This document shows positions 55,029 through 64,000 of a stretch of DNA of 64,000 nucleotides, one piece after another. Every line of letters starts with the position of its first letter. Within the stretch, counting starts at the first letter, position 1. A program made the position numbers and the translations under genes. Source of the DNA: Zanthoxylum bungeanum (lineage: Eukaryota > Streptophyta > Magnoliopsida > Sapindales > Rutaceae); assembly GCA_019454045.1 (NCBI GenBank), contig SKCR01032772.1, positions 992,001 to 1,056,000 on the forward strand, in the 5' to 3' direction. The notes beneath the pieces were generated by a model. It had not been told where the DNA came from, ran no database searches, and worked only from the letters and a program-made list of their open reading frames with translations.

Positions 55029-56609
55029 ATAATAATATTATCAATGAATTGTAATATATGTGTGATTAATGTGAAAAGAGTATCCATCTTTTAATATTCT
55101 AGGTGATAAATTGCCTGAAAAAAGAAACCATATTCCAATCGAATCCCAACATGCATCAAACATTAGCAAAAATATGCAGGATTCCTCTTCTATCAATGAT
55201 TAGACATACCATATATATATAAATTTTTACAGGTCATGAATATGGTTTGATTTGATTAAACAATTAGCTTAGTGGATGTTCAAAATTTCTAGCCATGGGG
55301 TCCCTACCAATAAAGAAAGCACCCAAAGTTTGAAAAAAAAAACAAAATAAATAAAGCAAAATTTCATCTTCTTTTCTTTTCTCTGTCTTTTTCATACACA
55401 ATAAATGCCTAGCCTATATCTAGCTAAATTCATTATTTATCATTTTTCCACTATTGATTTCATAATACTCTATCACATTCCTCACGTCAAAAAATTCAAT
55501 AAATAAATGAGTGTTTTTATATATTTACTTTTATGATAAAATAATTAATATTTTGTATCATTGTTAATTCATTAAAAATAATTATAAATTATATAAATAT
55601 AATATTTCTAACAAATAAAATTATCATAAAATATAATATTTCTTTAGAAAATTATTATTAATTTTTTACTCATTTTAATAAATTAATTATAATTAAGCTT
55701 TAATCTAATTCCATTATAAATACTTTCATATTTTATTTTATAGTAAACAATATAATAATAAAATAAAATGAACTAGTAGCTTTCTAAAAGTGTCAAGTTT
55801 CGATGGCAATATATATAGAGCCACTGTAGAAGTTGCCCGAGTTTGAGAAGCAGGTTGAGGTGAGCCATTGGAGGAGTGGTGATGCAATAAGGACACAAGG
55901 GTTGACTTATTTATTAATTATTAATTTATTAATAGATTAATAATTTGTTACTCAAAAAATCAATTTTGTACAATGTAACACAAAACTTTATAAGAAATAT
56001 ATTAGAGATGACAATTTGATGTTATTTTCTTTTAACCGCTTTATTTTTTATTTTTTTGTATTTGAATATTATTAATTAAAATTTTTAATTATTTTAATTT
56101 TATTTGTATATTTTTTAAAACTATTTTATTAAATTAATAATGATGTAAAAATATTAATTACTTTATCACAAAGATAAATATGTTAAAGCACTGATCAATT
56201 CTTTGACTTTTTGACCTAGAGAGAGGGTGTATGTCGGAGTATTATGAAAATATTATGGAGATATCTAAAGCAAACATGCATTCACATATGGAAGAGTACA
56301 TACATCAACATATAATGACTCTACCCAATTAATTAGATATTATTCAGTTCAAAAGCTCATCCCTCCTCGTAATTTTATTCTTATCGTAGATTACAAACTC
56401 ACCCAAAAATGCGTCTAACTAGTTGAGGAAGGCTCAACAATACTTATAAGCAATATCATATTGTTTTGCAGACCCTCTAACAAACATGGCCAACCTAGAT
56501 CCTGTAAGTTTACAGTGTACAATAAGAAGTGTCTAAAGGTTTCACAACAATATTACTGATATCTTTTACATCATTGAAGAAGTTAAAGAGAGGTTAACTA
56601 TTTTGAGAG
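55029..56609. other. AT-rich spacer, no gene seen
   Basis: Very AT-rich with no coding frame, LTR or SINE recognised. Confidence 0.6.
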
Positions 56610-56819
56610 ACTCCTGTTGGAAAAATGCTTATTTATAAGCATTTTGAGGCTCAATTTTAAGTATGGTCCACTTCGTGTTAGTGGTTGTTATTGAATGATT
56701 CGGATACTCCTCCGTGAGTACTTCGAAATGGTATATTCATATGCTTAAAATGGCTTGGGTGAATGAGAAATTGTTGCTCAAAGTTCACCAATTTTCAAGC
56801 CTTTTGTAATTCCATAACA

Positions 56820-56990
56820 GCTAATTTAATTAGCTTGGTGGTTACAAAGTTTAATCTCCATAAGTGCTAATTTAATTAGCTTGGTGGTTATAAAGTTTAA
56901 TCTCCATAAGTGCTAATCTAATTAGCTTGGTGGTTATATAGTTTTAATTTCATTAGTGCTAATTTAATTAGCTTAGTGGTTACAACAATG
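56820..56990 (+). repeat. Four 46-bp repeats, each with GCTAATTTAATTAGC
   Basis: Units start at 56820, 56866, 56912 and 56958, exactly 46 bp apart. Each opens with the perfect 7-bp-arm palindrome GCTAATT-T-AATTAGC (one change in the third). They lie upstream of the TATA box, like the U3 enhancer repeats known from tobacco Tnt1. Repeated in the 3' LTR from 61859. Confidence 0.92.
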
Positions 56991-57337
56991 TGTAACATCT
57001 CCCATTATGAAATTTAATTGGCAAGTTAATTTCTATAATTGAGATGTGTTTTTCTTTCCTATATAAACAACATCAGTTCTTGTTTTCCAAAATATGAAAT
57101 AGAAAATAGAGAAAGACATAGCGCACACACGAAAGACCATTTTCTTTGTTTTGTTAAAAGGAGAGTTCAAACACTTTGTGGTTCGTTGGATACGAGTCTG
57201 GTGGTGCCCTTTCTCGTACATTTCCGTTGTATCATGGGAAACAATCGTCTCACGTTCTACTGCACCTACGGTAGGGGACGAATTTGTTTTAAGGATATTG
57301 TTTGTTTACAACAAGCCTCGGGAAAGTTCTGATCTGC

Positions 57338-57620
57338 CAACAGCCTCTGCCTCAGCTTCAGCTTCAGCCTCAACTTCATCTTCTGCCTCTGCCTGCCATC
57401 AGCATCTGCCAAAAGCCCCACCTCTGCTCAGCTTCAGCTTCTGCCTGCCTGACTCAGCATCTGCCAACAGCCTCTGCCTCAGCATCAGCATCTGCCAACA
57501 GCCTCTGCCTCAGCTTCAGCCTCTGCCTCAGCTTCATCTTCTGCCTCTGCTTTCAGCCTCAGCCTCTGCTGTCAGCCTCTGCCTTCAGCCTCTGCCATCT
57601 GCCTCTGCTCATCAGTCCCT
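57338..57620 (+). repeat. Hexamer-like GCCTCT/GCTTCA array in the LTR
   Basis: A degenerate array of GCCTCTGCC, GCTTCA and CATCTGCC words encodes only Ala/Ser/Leu-type runs in any frame and is downstream of the TATA box (R/U5). The matching array is at 62378-62670. The long frames it creates are not taken as genes. Confidence 0.88.
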
Positions 57621-57740
57621 GCCGTCTGCTTTCAGGGTCTGCCGTTAGGGTCTGCTCCGAGGATAATAATTATAATTGTAATTTTGTCATATTCTGATTT
57701 CCCAATTACCGTGTAATAATTGTAATAATTGTTATCTACA

Positions 57741-57758
57741 GTCTTAAAACAAATTCGA
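57741..57758 (+). promoter_or_regulatory. Primer-site-like motif after the 5' LTR
   Basis: GTCTTAAAACAAATTCGA follows the LTR directly, with no iMet site. It aligns without gaps to the motif at 12752-12735 (minus) of the young copia. Confidence 0.4.
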
Positions 57759-57770
57759 GACTCTTTGGAT

Positions 57771-58760
57771 ATGGAAATCAGTCCAAACACAGTAGATCCG
57801 AATATGGCAGCCTCTTCGGCTGGCCAGAATGTTGTGGCAGCCCCCGTGGCTGACCAAAGTGCAGTGGCAGCCCCTTCGGCTGGCCAACTTGCATCAGCCT
57901 CTGGGCTTAATATGGCAGCCGTTGTGGCTGGCCAAGGTGTTTCTGCCTCAATGGCTAGACAACTTGTTGGACATGTGAGCCATGTCAATCCTGCTGCGGA
58001 AAAACCTGAAAAATTCAGTGGTCAGAATTTCAAAAGGTGGCAACAGAAAATGTTCTTCTACCTGACCACGTTGAACCTTGCGAGGTTTCTAAAGAAAGAT
58101 GCTCATGTACCCAAAGAGGGTGAGATTGATATCCAAGTCATCAGTGCCATTGAAGCTTGGAACATTCTGAATTCCTCTGTCGGAATTAGTGCTGAATGGG
58201 CTAAGTGATTCCTTGTACAGTGTGTACGCTGGAATGAAAACAGCTAAAGGGCTTTGGGAATCTTTAGATCGAAAATATAAAACTGAGGATGCCGGTACTA
58301 AGAAATTTGTCGTAGGCCGTTTCCTAGAGTTTAAAATGATTGATTCCAAAACTGTGATAAGCCAAGTACAAGAACTGCAGATTATTCTAGCAGAAATTCA
58401 TGCTGAGGGGATGAGTTTAAGTGAAACCTTCAAGTAGCCTCGATAATTGAGAAACTACCACCTGGTTGGAAAGCTTTCAAGAATTATTTAAAGCATAAGC
58501 GAAAAGAAATGAGCATTGAAGACTTGGTTCTTAAGCTAAGAATTGAGGAAGATAACCGAGTTTCTGAAAAGAGAGGAATGACTCATGAGGCCAAAGCAAA
58601 TGTTGTCGAATATGGCCATAAGAACAAGAACCTCAAGAATAAGGGTCAAAGATGGGCCCTAAAGGAGGAGTTTCCAAGAAATCAAAATTTCAAGGAAAAT
58701 GCTTCAACTGTGACAAAATGGGTCACAAGTCTTCTGAGTGCAGACTGCCGAAGAAGAAAA
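57771..58760 (+). pseudogene. Gag (frameshifted)
   Basis: Starts at MEISPNTVDPNMAASSAGQ only about 30 nt from the LTR, with an N-terminal Ala/Gly/Gln-rich repeat (SAGQ, VADQ, SAGQ, VAGQ). The capsid domain follows: EKFSGQNFKRWQQKMFFYLT, then after a frame change [20 protein letters not shown] and [13 protein letters not shown], then a stop, then EKLPPGWKAFKNYLKHKRKE. The knuckle CFNCDKMGHKSSEC is intact in another frame at about 58697-58738. Similar to Tork-group gag by memory. Some breaks are single-base and could be assembly errors. Confidence 0.88.
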
Positions 58761-58823
58761 GAAACAAGAAGCTAATGTGCTAGAAAACATGACTCAAGAT
58801 GTTTCAGATATTAACTTTCTGCT

Positions 58824-59415
58824 GTGGTTTCTGAGGTGAATCTGGTGGGTTCTAACCCAAGAGAGTGGTGGCTTGATACTGGTGCCACTCGACATGTATG
58901 CTCAGACAAGAGCATGTTTTCTTCATTTGAGCCTGCTAAAAATGGGGAAAAGATATACATGGGAAATTCAGCAACATTTGAGATAGAAGGTCAAGGAAAT
59001 GTGATTCTGAAGATGACCTCTGGGAAAGAGTTGACTCTGAACAATGTTCTGTATGTACCTGAAATACGGAAGAATCTTGTGTCTGGATCGCTTCTGAACA
59101 AGCATGGTTTCCGGATGGTGTTCGAGTCTGATAAAGTAGTTTTGACTAAAAATGGGATGTATGTGGGAAAAGGGTATGTAACTGATGGGCTTTTTAAGCT
59201 CAATGTAATGGTTGTTAAACCCAAAAATATCAATAAAGCTAGTTCTTCTGCTTATTGAGTATTCTAATCTTTGGCATGGTAGATTAGGACATGTTAATTT
59301 TAATTCATTGCGAAAGTTAATTAACATGAATCATATTCCCAATTTTAAAATTGATAACAAACATAAGTGTGATACTTGTGTTGAGGCAAAACTAACAAGA
59401 TCATCTTTCATAGTA
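58824..59415 (+). pseudogene. Protease and pre-integrase domain
   Basis: Protease with the catalytic WWLDTGATRHVC near 58868-58903, then NNVLYVPEIRKNLVSG. After a frame change the pre-integrase zinc domain follows: LWHGRLGHVNFNSLRKL...HKCDTCVEAKLTRSSF (59272-59409), with both His and both Cys of the HHCC motif. It ends abruptly where integrase should begin. Confidence 0.88.
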
Positions 59416-59429
59416 TGAAAGAAACTCTG

Positions 59430-59861
59430 AACCTGAACTAAGACGTAGCAAAAGAGCTAGAACGGAAAAATCATTTGGTCCAGATTTTCTGACATTTTTG
59501 CTAGAAAATGATCCTCAAAGCTATAACGAAGCTGTAAGGTCAGCTGATGGTGCCTTGTGGAAAGATGCCATCAATAGTGAAATTGAATCCATCTTACAAA
59601 ATCACACTGGGAGTTAGTGAATCTTCTCCAGGATGTAAACCTTTAGGGTCCAAGTGGATTTTCAAAAGGAAAATAAAGGCAGATGGATCAATTGACAAGT
59701 ACAAAGCAAGACTTGTAATTAAAGGTTATAGACAACGTGAAGGTCTTGATTACTTTGATACTTATTCTCCTGTAACGAGAATAAATTCCATAAGGATGAT
59801 ACTAGCGATTGCAGCTTTGCGCAATCTTGAGGTACATCAGATGGATGTGAAAACAGCCTTT

Positions 59862-59894
<33 letters not shown>

Positions 59895-60856
59895 GAACAA
59901 CTTGAAGGTTTTATAGCTCCAGGACAAGAAAAGAAAGTCTGTAAGTTAGTTAAATCCTTGTATGGATTGAAACAAGCCCCGAAACAGTGGCATAAAAAGT
60001 TTGATGACACCATGTTGGCAAATGGTTTCAAAATCAATGAATGTGATAAATGCATTTATGTCAGAGAGACAGAAGTTGACTATGTCATTTTATGTCTCTA
60101 CGTTGATGACATACTAATTGTCGGGAGTAATGTCAAAATGGTGAAATCTACCAAGAATATGCTGAAATCCAAGTTTGACATGAAAGACATGGGTCTTGCA
60201 GATGTCATTCTGGGAATAAAGATCTCGAGAAGTCCAGATGGACTTATCCTTGATCAGTCGCACTATGTGGACAAAATTCTTGGTAAATTCAACGATGATG
60301 ATTCAGCTGTGGCTAGAACTCCTTTAGATGTGAGTTTACACCTATCAAAGAATAGGGGAGATGGTATATCTCAAGTAGAATACTCTAGAGTGATCGGGAG
60401 TTTGATGTATCTATCGAGTTGTACAAGGCCTGATATAGCCTGTACAGTAAACAAACTCAGCAGATATACGAGTAGTATCCAGGGGTTGATCACTGAAAGC
60501 AATAGTGAGAGTACTTAGGTACTTACGTTTTACTCGTAATATGGGTTGCACTATCATAGATATCCAGCTGTAGTCGAAGGATACAGTGATACTAATTGGA
60601 TATCTGACATGAAAGACTCAAAGTCTACTAGTGGTTATGTGTTTACACTAGCAGGTGCAGTTATATCATGGAAATCCTCCAACAGACTGTGATAGCCAGA
60701 TCTACAATGGAATCAGAATTCATTGCATTAGACAAGTGTGCTGAAGAAGCAGAATGGCTTCGAAATTTTCTAGAGGATATTCCAAGTTGGCCTAAGCCAG
60801 TGCCAGCAATTTGCATTCATTGCGATAGTCAATCTGCAATTGGAAGGGCACATAAC

Positions 60857-60897
<41 letters not shown>

Positions 60898-61000
60898 CAA
60901 TACCGTTAGACAATTACTCTCTACTGGAGTTATTTCGATTGACTATGTAAAGTCAAGGATAACATTGCGGATCCGCTACCAAAGGGTTAAATAGAGAGTT
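59430..61000 (+). pseudogene. Reverse transcriptase and RNase H
   Basis: A 323-codon block (59547-60518) contains RT: GSKWIFKRKIKADGSIDKYK, LEVHQMDVKTAFLNGDLDEE, SLYGLKQAPKQWHKKFD and catalytic YVDDILIVGSN (about 60099). After a frameshift near 60500 come [18 protein letters not shown] RNase H sequence (about 60610-60660), then 60668-60994 with RSTMESEFIALDKC and HCDSQSAIGRAHNN. The end is shifted before NIADPLPKG. RT itself is uninterrupted and retains the catalytic residues. Whether the surrounding breaks are real or assembly errors cannot be told here. Confidence 0.9.
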
Positions 61001-61652
61001 AGTTGTGAAATCATCGAGGGGAATGGGACTGAAGCCCATTAGATAAATGTTTATTACGAAGGAAAACCCAACCTTGTTGACTGGAGATCCCAAGATCTAG
61101 GTTCAATGGGACAACCTACTCGTAAAAGACATAATTGGATCACTGTGGGGGGTTACCCTCTAGTCCATTCCTATGATGAAATGAAACAGTGATGCTCGTA
61201 TGGATAGAGGTTAAGCAAAAGCTCTTAATGATTCTTATGCGTCGGGAATCCGAGCAGAGTATTACGAGATACTCTTAAATAAGAAATCACCTATGTGAGA
61301 GAGAAGTGGGGCCGCTTCAAAGGGAATTGTACGGGGCACAATTTTAGAAACTCTTGCAGAACCAGGTAGATGTTCATGGCCAAAATGAACATAATAATGA
61401 GAACTCAAATGTGTAGGTAAAATTTCTGTGTGATATGTGTTCTCCAATTACATGAACGGCAGTACAGTTCAATGACATCGCGTCAACTGTCAGCCAGTAA
61501 TGAGATATATTTTCACAAGGGAATGTTCAAAGGCTGTGGCCTACCTATCCTATGCAGGTGTTGAACCGTTGAACTCTTCTAGGTTAAAATAAAATGTTTT
61601 ATAAAAATAATTTTATTCGACGTTTTTCGCCAATTTCATTCATGTGGGGGAT
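61000..61652 (+). other. 3' non-coding region of the copia
   Basis: About 640 bp between RNase H and the purine tract. It shares CTGGAGATCCCAA, TAGGTTCAATGGG, CACCTATGTGA and CCGCTTC in the same order with the minus-strand region 9660-9330 of the young copia. No frame is supported. Confidence 0.7.
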
Positions 61653-62775
61653 TGTTGGAAAAATGCTTATTTATAAGCATTTTGAGGCTCAATTTTAAGC
61701 ATGGTCCACTTCGTGTTAGTGGTTGTTATTGAATGATTCGGATACTCCTCCGTGAGTACTTCGAAATGGTATATTCATATGCTTAAAATGATGCTTGGGT
61801 GAATGAGAAATTGTTGCTCAAAGTTCACAATTTTCAAGCCTTTTGTAATTCCATAACAGCTAATTTAATTAGCTGGTGGTTACAAAGTTTAATCTCCATA
61901 AGTGCTAATTTAATTAGCTTGGTGGTTACAAAGTTTAATCTCCATAAGTGCAAATCTAATTAGCTTGGTGGTTATATAGTTTAATTTCCATTAGTGCTAA
62001 TTTAATTAGCTTAGTGGTTACAACAATGTGTAACATCTCCCATTATGAAATTTAATTGGCAAGTTAATTTCTATTAATTGAGATGTGTTTTTCTTTTCCT
62101 ATATAAACAACATCAGTTCTTGTTTTCAAAATATGAAATAGAAAATAGAGAAAGACATAGCGCACACACGAAAGACCATTTCTTTGTTTTGTTAAAAGGA
62201 GAGTTCAAACACTTTGTGGTTCGTTGGATACGAGTCTGGTGGTGCCCTTTCTCGTACGTTTCCGTTGTATCCTGTGAAACAATCGTCTCACGTTCTACTG
62301 CACCTACGGTAGGGGACGAATTTGTTTTAAGGATATTGTTGTTTTACAACAAGCCTCGGGAAAGTTCTGATCTGCCAACAGCCTCTGCCTCAGCTTCAGC
62401 TTCAGCCTCAGCTTCATCTTCTGCCTCTGCCTGCCATCAGCATCTGCCAACAGCCTCTGCCTCAGCTTCAGCTTCTGCCTCTGCCTGACTCAGCATCTGC
62501 CAACAGCCTCTGCCTCAGCATCAGCATCTGCCAACAGCCTCTGCCTCAGCTTCAGCCTCTGCCTCAGCTTCATCTTCTGCCTCTGCTTTCAGCCTCAGCC
62601 TCTGCTGTCAGCCTCTGCCTTCAGCCTCTGCCATCTGCCTCTGCTCATCAGTCCCTGCCTCTGCTTTCAGGGTCTGCCGTTAGGGTCTGCTCCGAGGATA
62701 ATAATTATAATTGTAATTTTGTCATATTCGGATTTCCCAATTACCGTGTAATAATTGTAATAATTGTTATCTACA
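61653..62775 (+). repeat. 3' LTR
   Basis: 1123 bp, pair of 56615-57740; contains the same 46-bp repeats, TATATAAA (62100-62107) and hexamer-like array. Confidence 0.93.
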
Positions 62776-62780
62776 ACTCC

Positions 62781-64000
62781 AAAGTATGTTATATTTCTAG
62801 ATCTTGTAACGTTATTGTCCATGTTCTAACTAAATTAGTCATATATAGACGCAGTATGCCTATTATTTTGAAAGGAAACTTTCCTTCCGATATTATGTAT
62901 ATATATTATATATTTCCTCTTTGAGTTAATGAAAATTTTCTATTCAAAAAAACAAAAGAAAGAAAGAAAAGAAAAACGACATTATACCTAAATGATATTG
63001 GATATTATAATCTACCCCCTTGAAACCTAATATTATTGTTGTTATACATACGATTGGGAACTAGTTCTGCTACTATTAATATTGTCACATACCATGTATA
63101 AAAAGTTTTTTTTTTTGTTTTTTTTTTTGGATTGACCAAAGTGCTGGGTACGGAGGGGGGGTCTTGATTTAATGGGGCAAGCAAATTTACATTATTTGGG
63201 GAAGGCAACAAGACATGAATTAATTGAAATATTGTGGATATAGTGGGTCCAATTATTTTTCAATAGTGTCATATGTTGGGTGTATGGATGCTGCACCACC
63301 TCCCCCTCCTCACTGATTGATTTGCACACCCAAAAAATTCCACCATGAACACTCTCTTCACACACGCTTCCGCACTTTCTTAAATATATTATCGAAGTAA
63401 AAAATAATAAATAAAAAAATATCTTACACAAACTTTAATTTCTACAAGTTATATGTGTGTGTCTAATAATCTAAATTTTACATTAGATTTAGATTTGGAT
63501 TTGGATTATGATTATGTTTATGATTATAATTATAATAAAAAAATATATATTCTATAACATAAAATATATAAAACTGAGGGAATCATAGTCGGGGTTTCAG
63601 TGAGAAACTATAATTATAAATAGAGAATTATTACAAATGTATAATCTACCATGACTTATCTATCATATCATATCATATCATCATACTTACTATTATTTTT
63701 GTCTCCTAAGGCTCCAAATTTTGTCATGTGTCATTTCAAACTAATTGAATAATGTTGATGGGGATTTTTTTTGATAAGCTCTTAGTCCATGGGAGGTCAA
63801 GGTATAGTAGTAACACAACCCAATAGATAGAAAGGCTGAATGGTCCAACAATTAGAAGAAAAGATGGAACATGACTCAGCCATGGTATGTAATGAAGATT
63901 CAGAGATTTTGAGGTGGTACAAGTATAGATGGTACTCGACCCGATCACATTGAAGAGTGTTTTTAGATATTCCGAAAGGTGTTGAAGCCCGACCCGATGA
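62781..64000. other. AT-rich DNA, no gene seen
   Basis: Contains poly-T runs near 63107-63127, a short ATATC microsatellite near 63662-63680 and AT-rich spacer. No coding or repeat element recognised; continues beyond the window. Confidence 0.6.

Larger units (their letters stand above)
56615..57740 (+). repeat. 5' LTR
   Basis: 1126 bp, TGTTGG...CTACA. Contains the 46-bp palindromic array (56820-56990), TATATAAA at 57060-57067 and a pyrimidine-rich hexamer-like array (57338-57620). Confidence 0.93.
56615..62775 (+). mobile_element. Copia retrotransposon lacking integrase core
   Basis: 6.16 kb with LTRs 56615-57740 and 61653-62775 and a perfect target duplication ACTCC (56610-56614 and 62776-62780). 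Gag, knuckle, protease, pre-integrase HHCC, RT and RNase H occur in order, but the integrase catalytic region is absent: the pre-integrase CVEAKLTRSSF (59400) is followed within about 30 bp by the pre-RT YERNSEPELRRSKR. Several frameshifts split the coding region. The LTRs are close to identical (a few dozen differences, many single-base indels), so insertion is fairly recent. GTGGGGGAT at 61644-61652 is the purine tract. Confidence 0.93.

Noticed and set aside
57151..57697. Long Ala/Ser/Leu-rich frames in the LTR
   Set aside because: Low-complexity hexamer-like repeat gives open frames in several phases; no domain or start context.
62078..62488. 136-codon frame in the 3' LTR
   Set aside because: Duplicate of the same LTR low-complexity region, not an independent gene.

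Overview
The window is nuclear DNA of a flowering plant, most likely a eudicot. It is AT-rich and packed with Ty1/copia retrotransposons, Ty3/gypsy-type LTR remnants, L1-type LINEs and tRNA-derived SINEs. It also holds a decayed chloroplast chaperonin gene with introns and one intact plant bZIP gene. I see no prokaryotic gene organisation, rRNA, stand-alone tRNA or CRISPR. The species cannot be told from what is here.

Layout. 1-2135: end of an LTR (probably Tat/Ogre-type gypsy) carrying a 115-bp minisatellite. 2301-4259: chaperonin-60 beta-4-like pseudogene (minus) with SINEs in an exon and an intron. 4592-4950: two more SINEs. 6624-7223: an intact bZIP43-like transcription factor (minus), the only convincing intact host gene. 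8310-13578: a very young but coding-dead copia element (minus) with target duplication GTTAA. 13954-21379: an old Tnt1/Tork-type copia (minus) broken by a 1.27-kb unidentified insertion and by a solo LTR. 22489-29599: a composite copia (plus) whose two long LTRs come from different subfamilies; it abuts an L1 LINE fragment (29600-32640, minus). 32866-50657: an Ale-like copia (minus, about 5.5 kb of its own sequence) into which two things landed. One is a 9-kb LARD-like element with 2.4-kb LTRs (32948-41978, target duplication TTATA). The other is a 3.2-kb solo LTR (42459-45660). 51371-53007: a SINE, a candidate hAT MITE and a 5'-truncated LINE with a 16-bp target duplication. 53591-55023: a solo LTR with an ACCGGT-rich U3 and target duplication CCTTA. 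56615-62775: a fairly young copia lacking its integrase core, target duplication ACTCC. The rest is AT-rich spacer.

No cellular pathway is encoded. The window is a layered record of transposition in which each insertion can be ordered by what it interrupts. The best candidate for something undescribed is in the untranslated leader of the long-LTR copia family (24960-25285 plus; 39050-39377 minus). Four evenly spaced copies share the core GTGCCAAAGC, most of them in the loop of a hairpin. Stem sequences differ from hairpin to hairpin, while order and spacing are kept in both copies. A second candidate is a shared primer-site-like motif that replaces the usual initiator-Met tRNA site in two other copia elements. 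Several frameshifts and LTR differences are single-base indels, so some 'broken' reading frames could be assembly errors.
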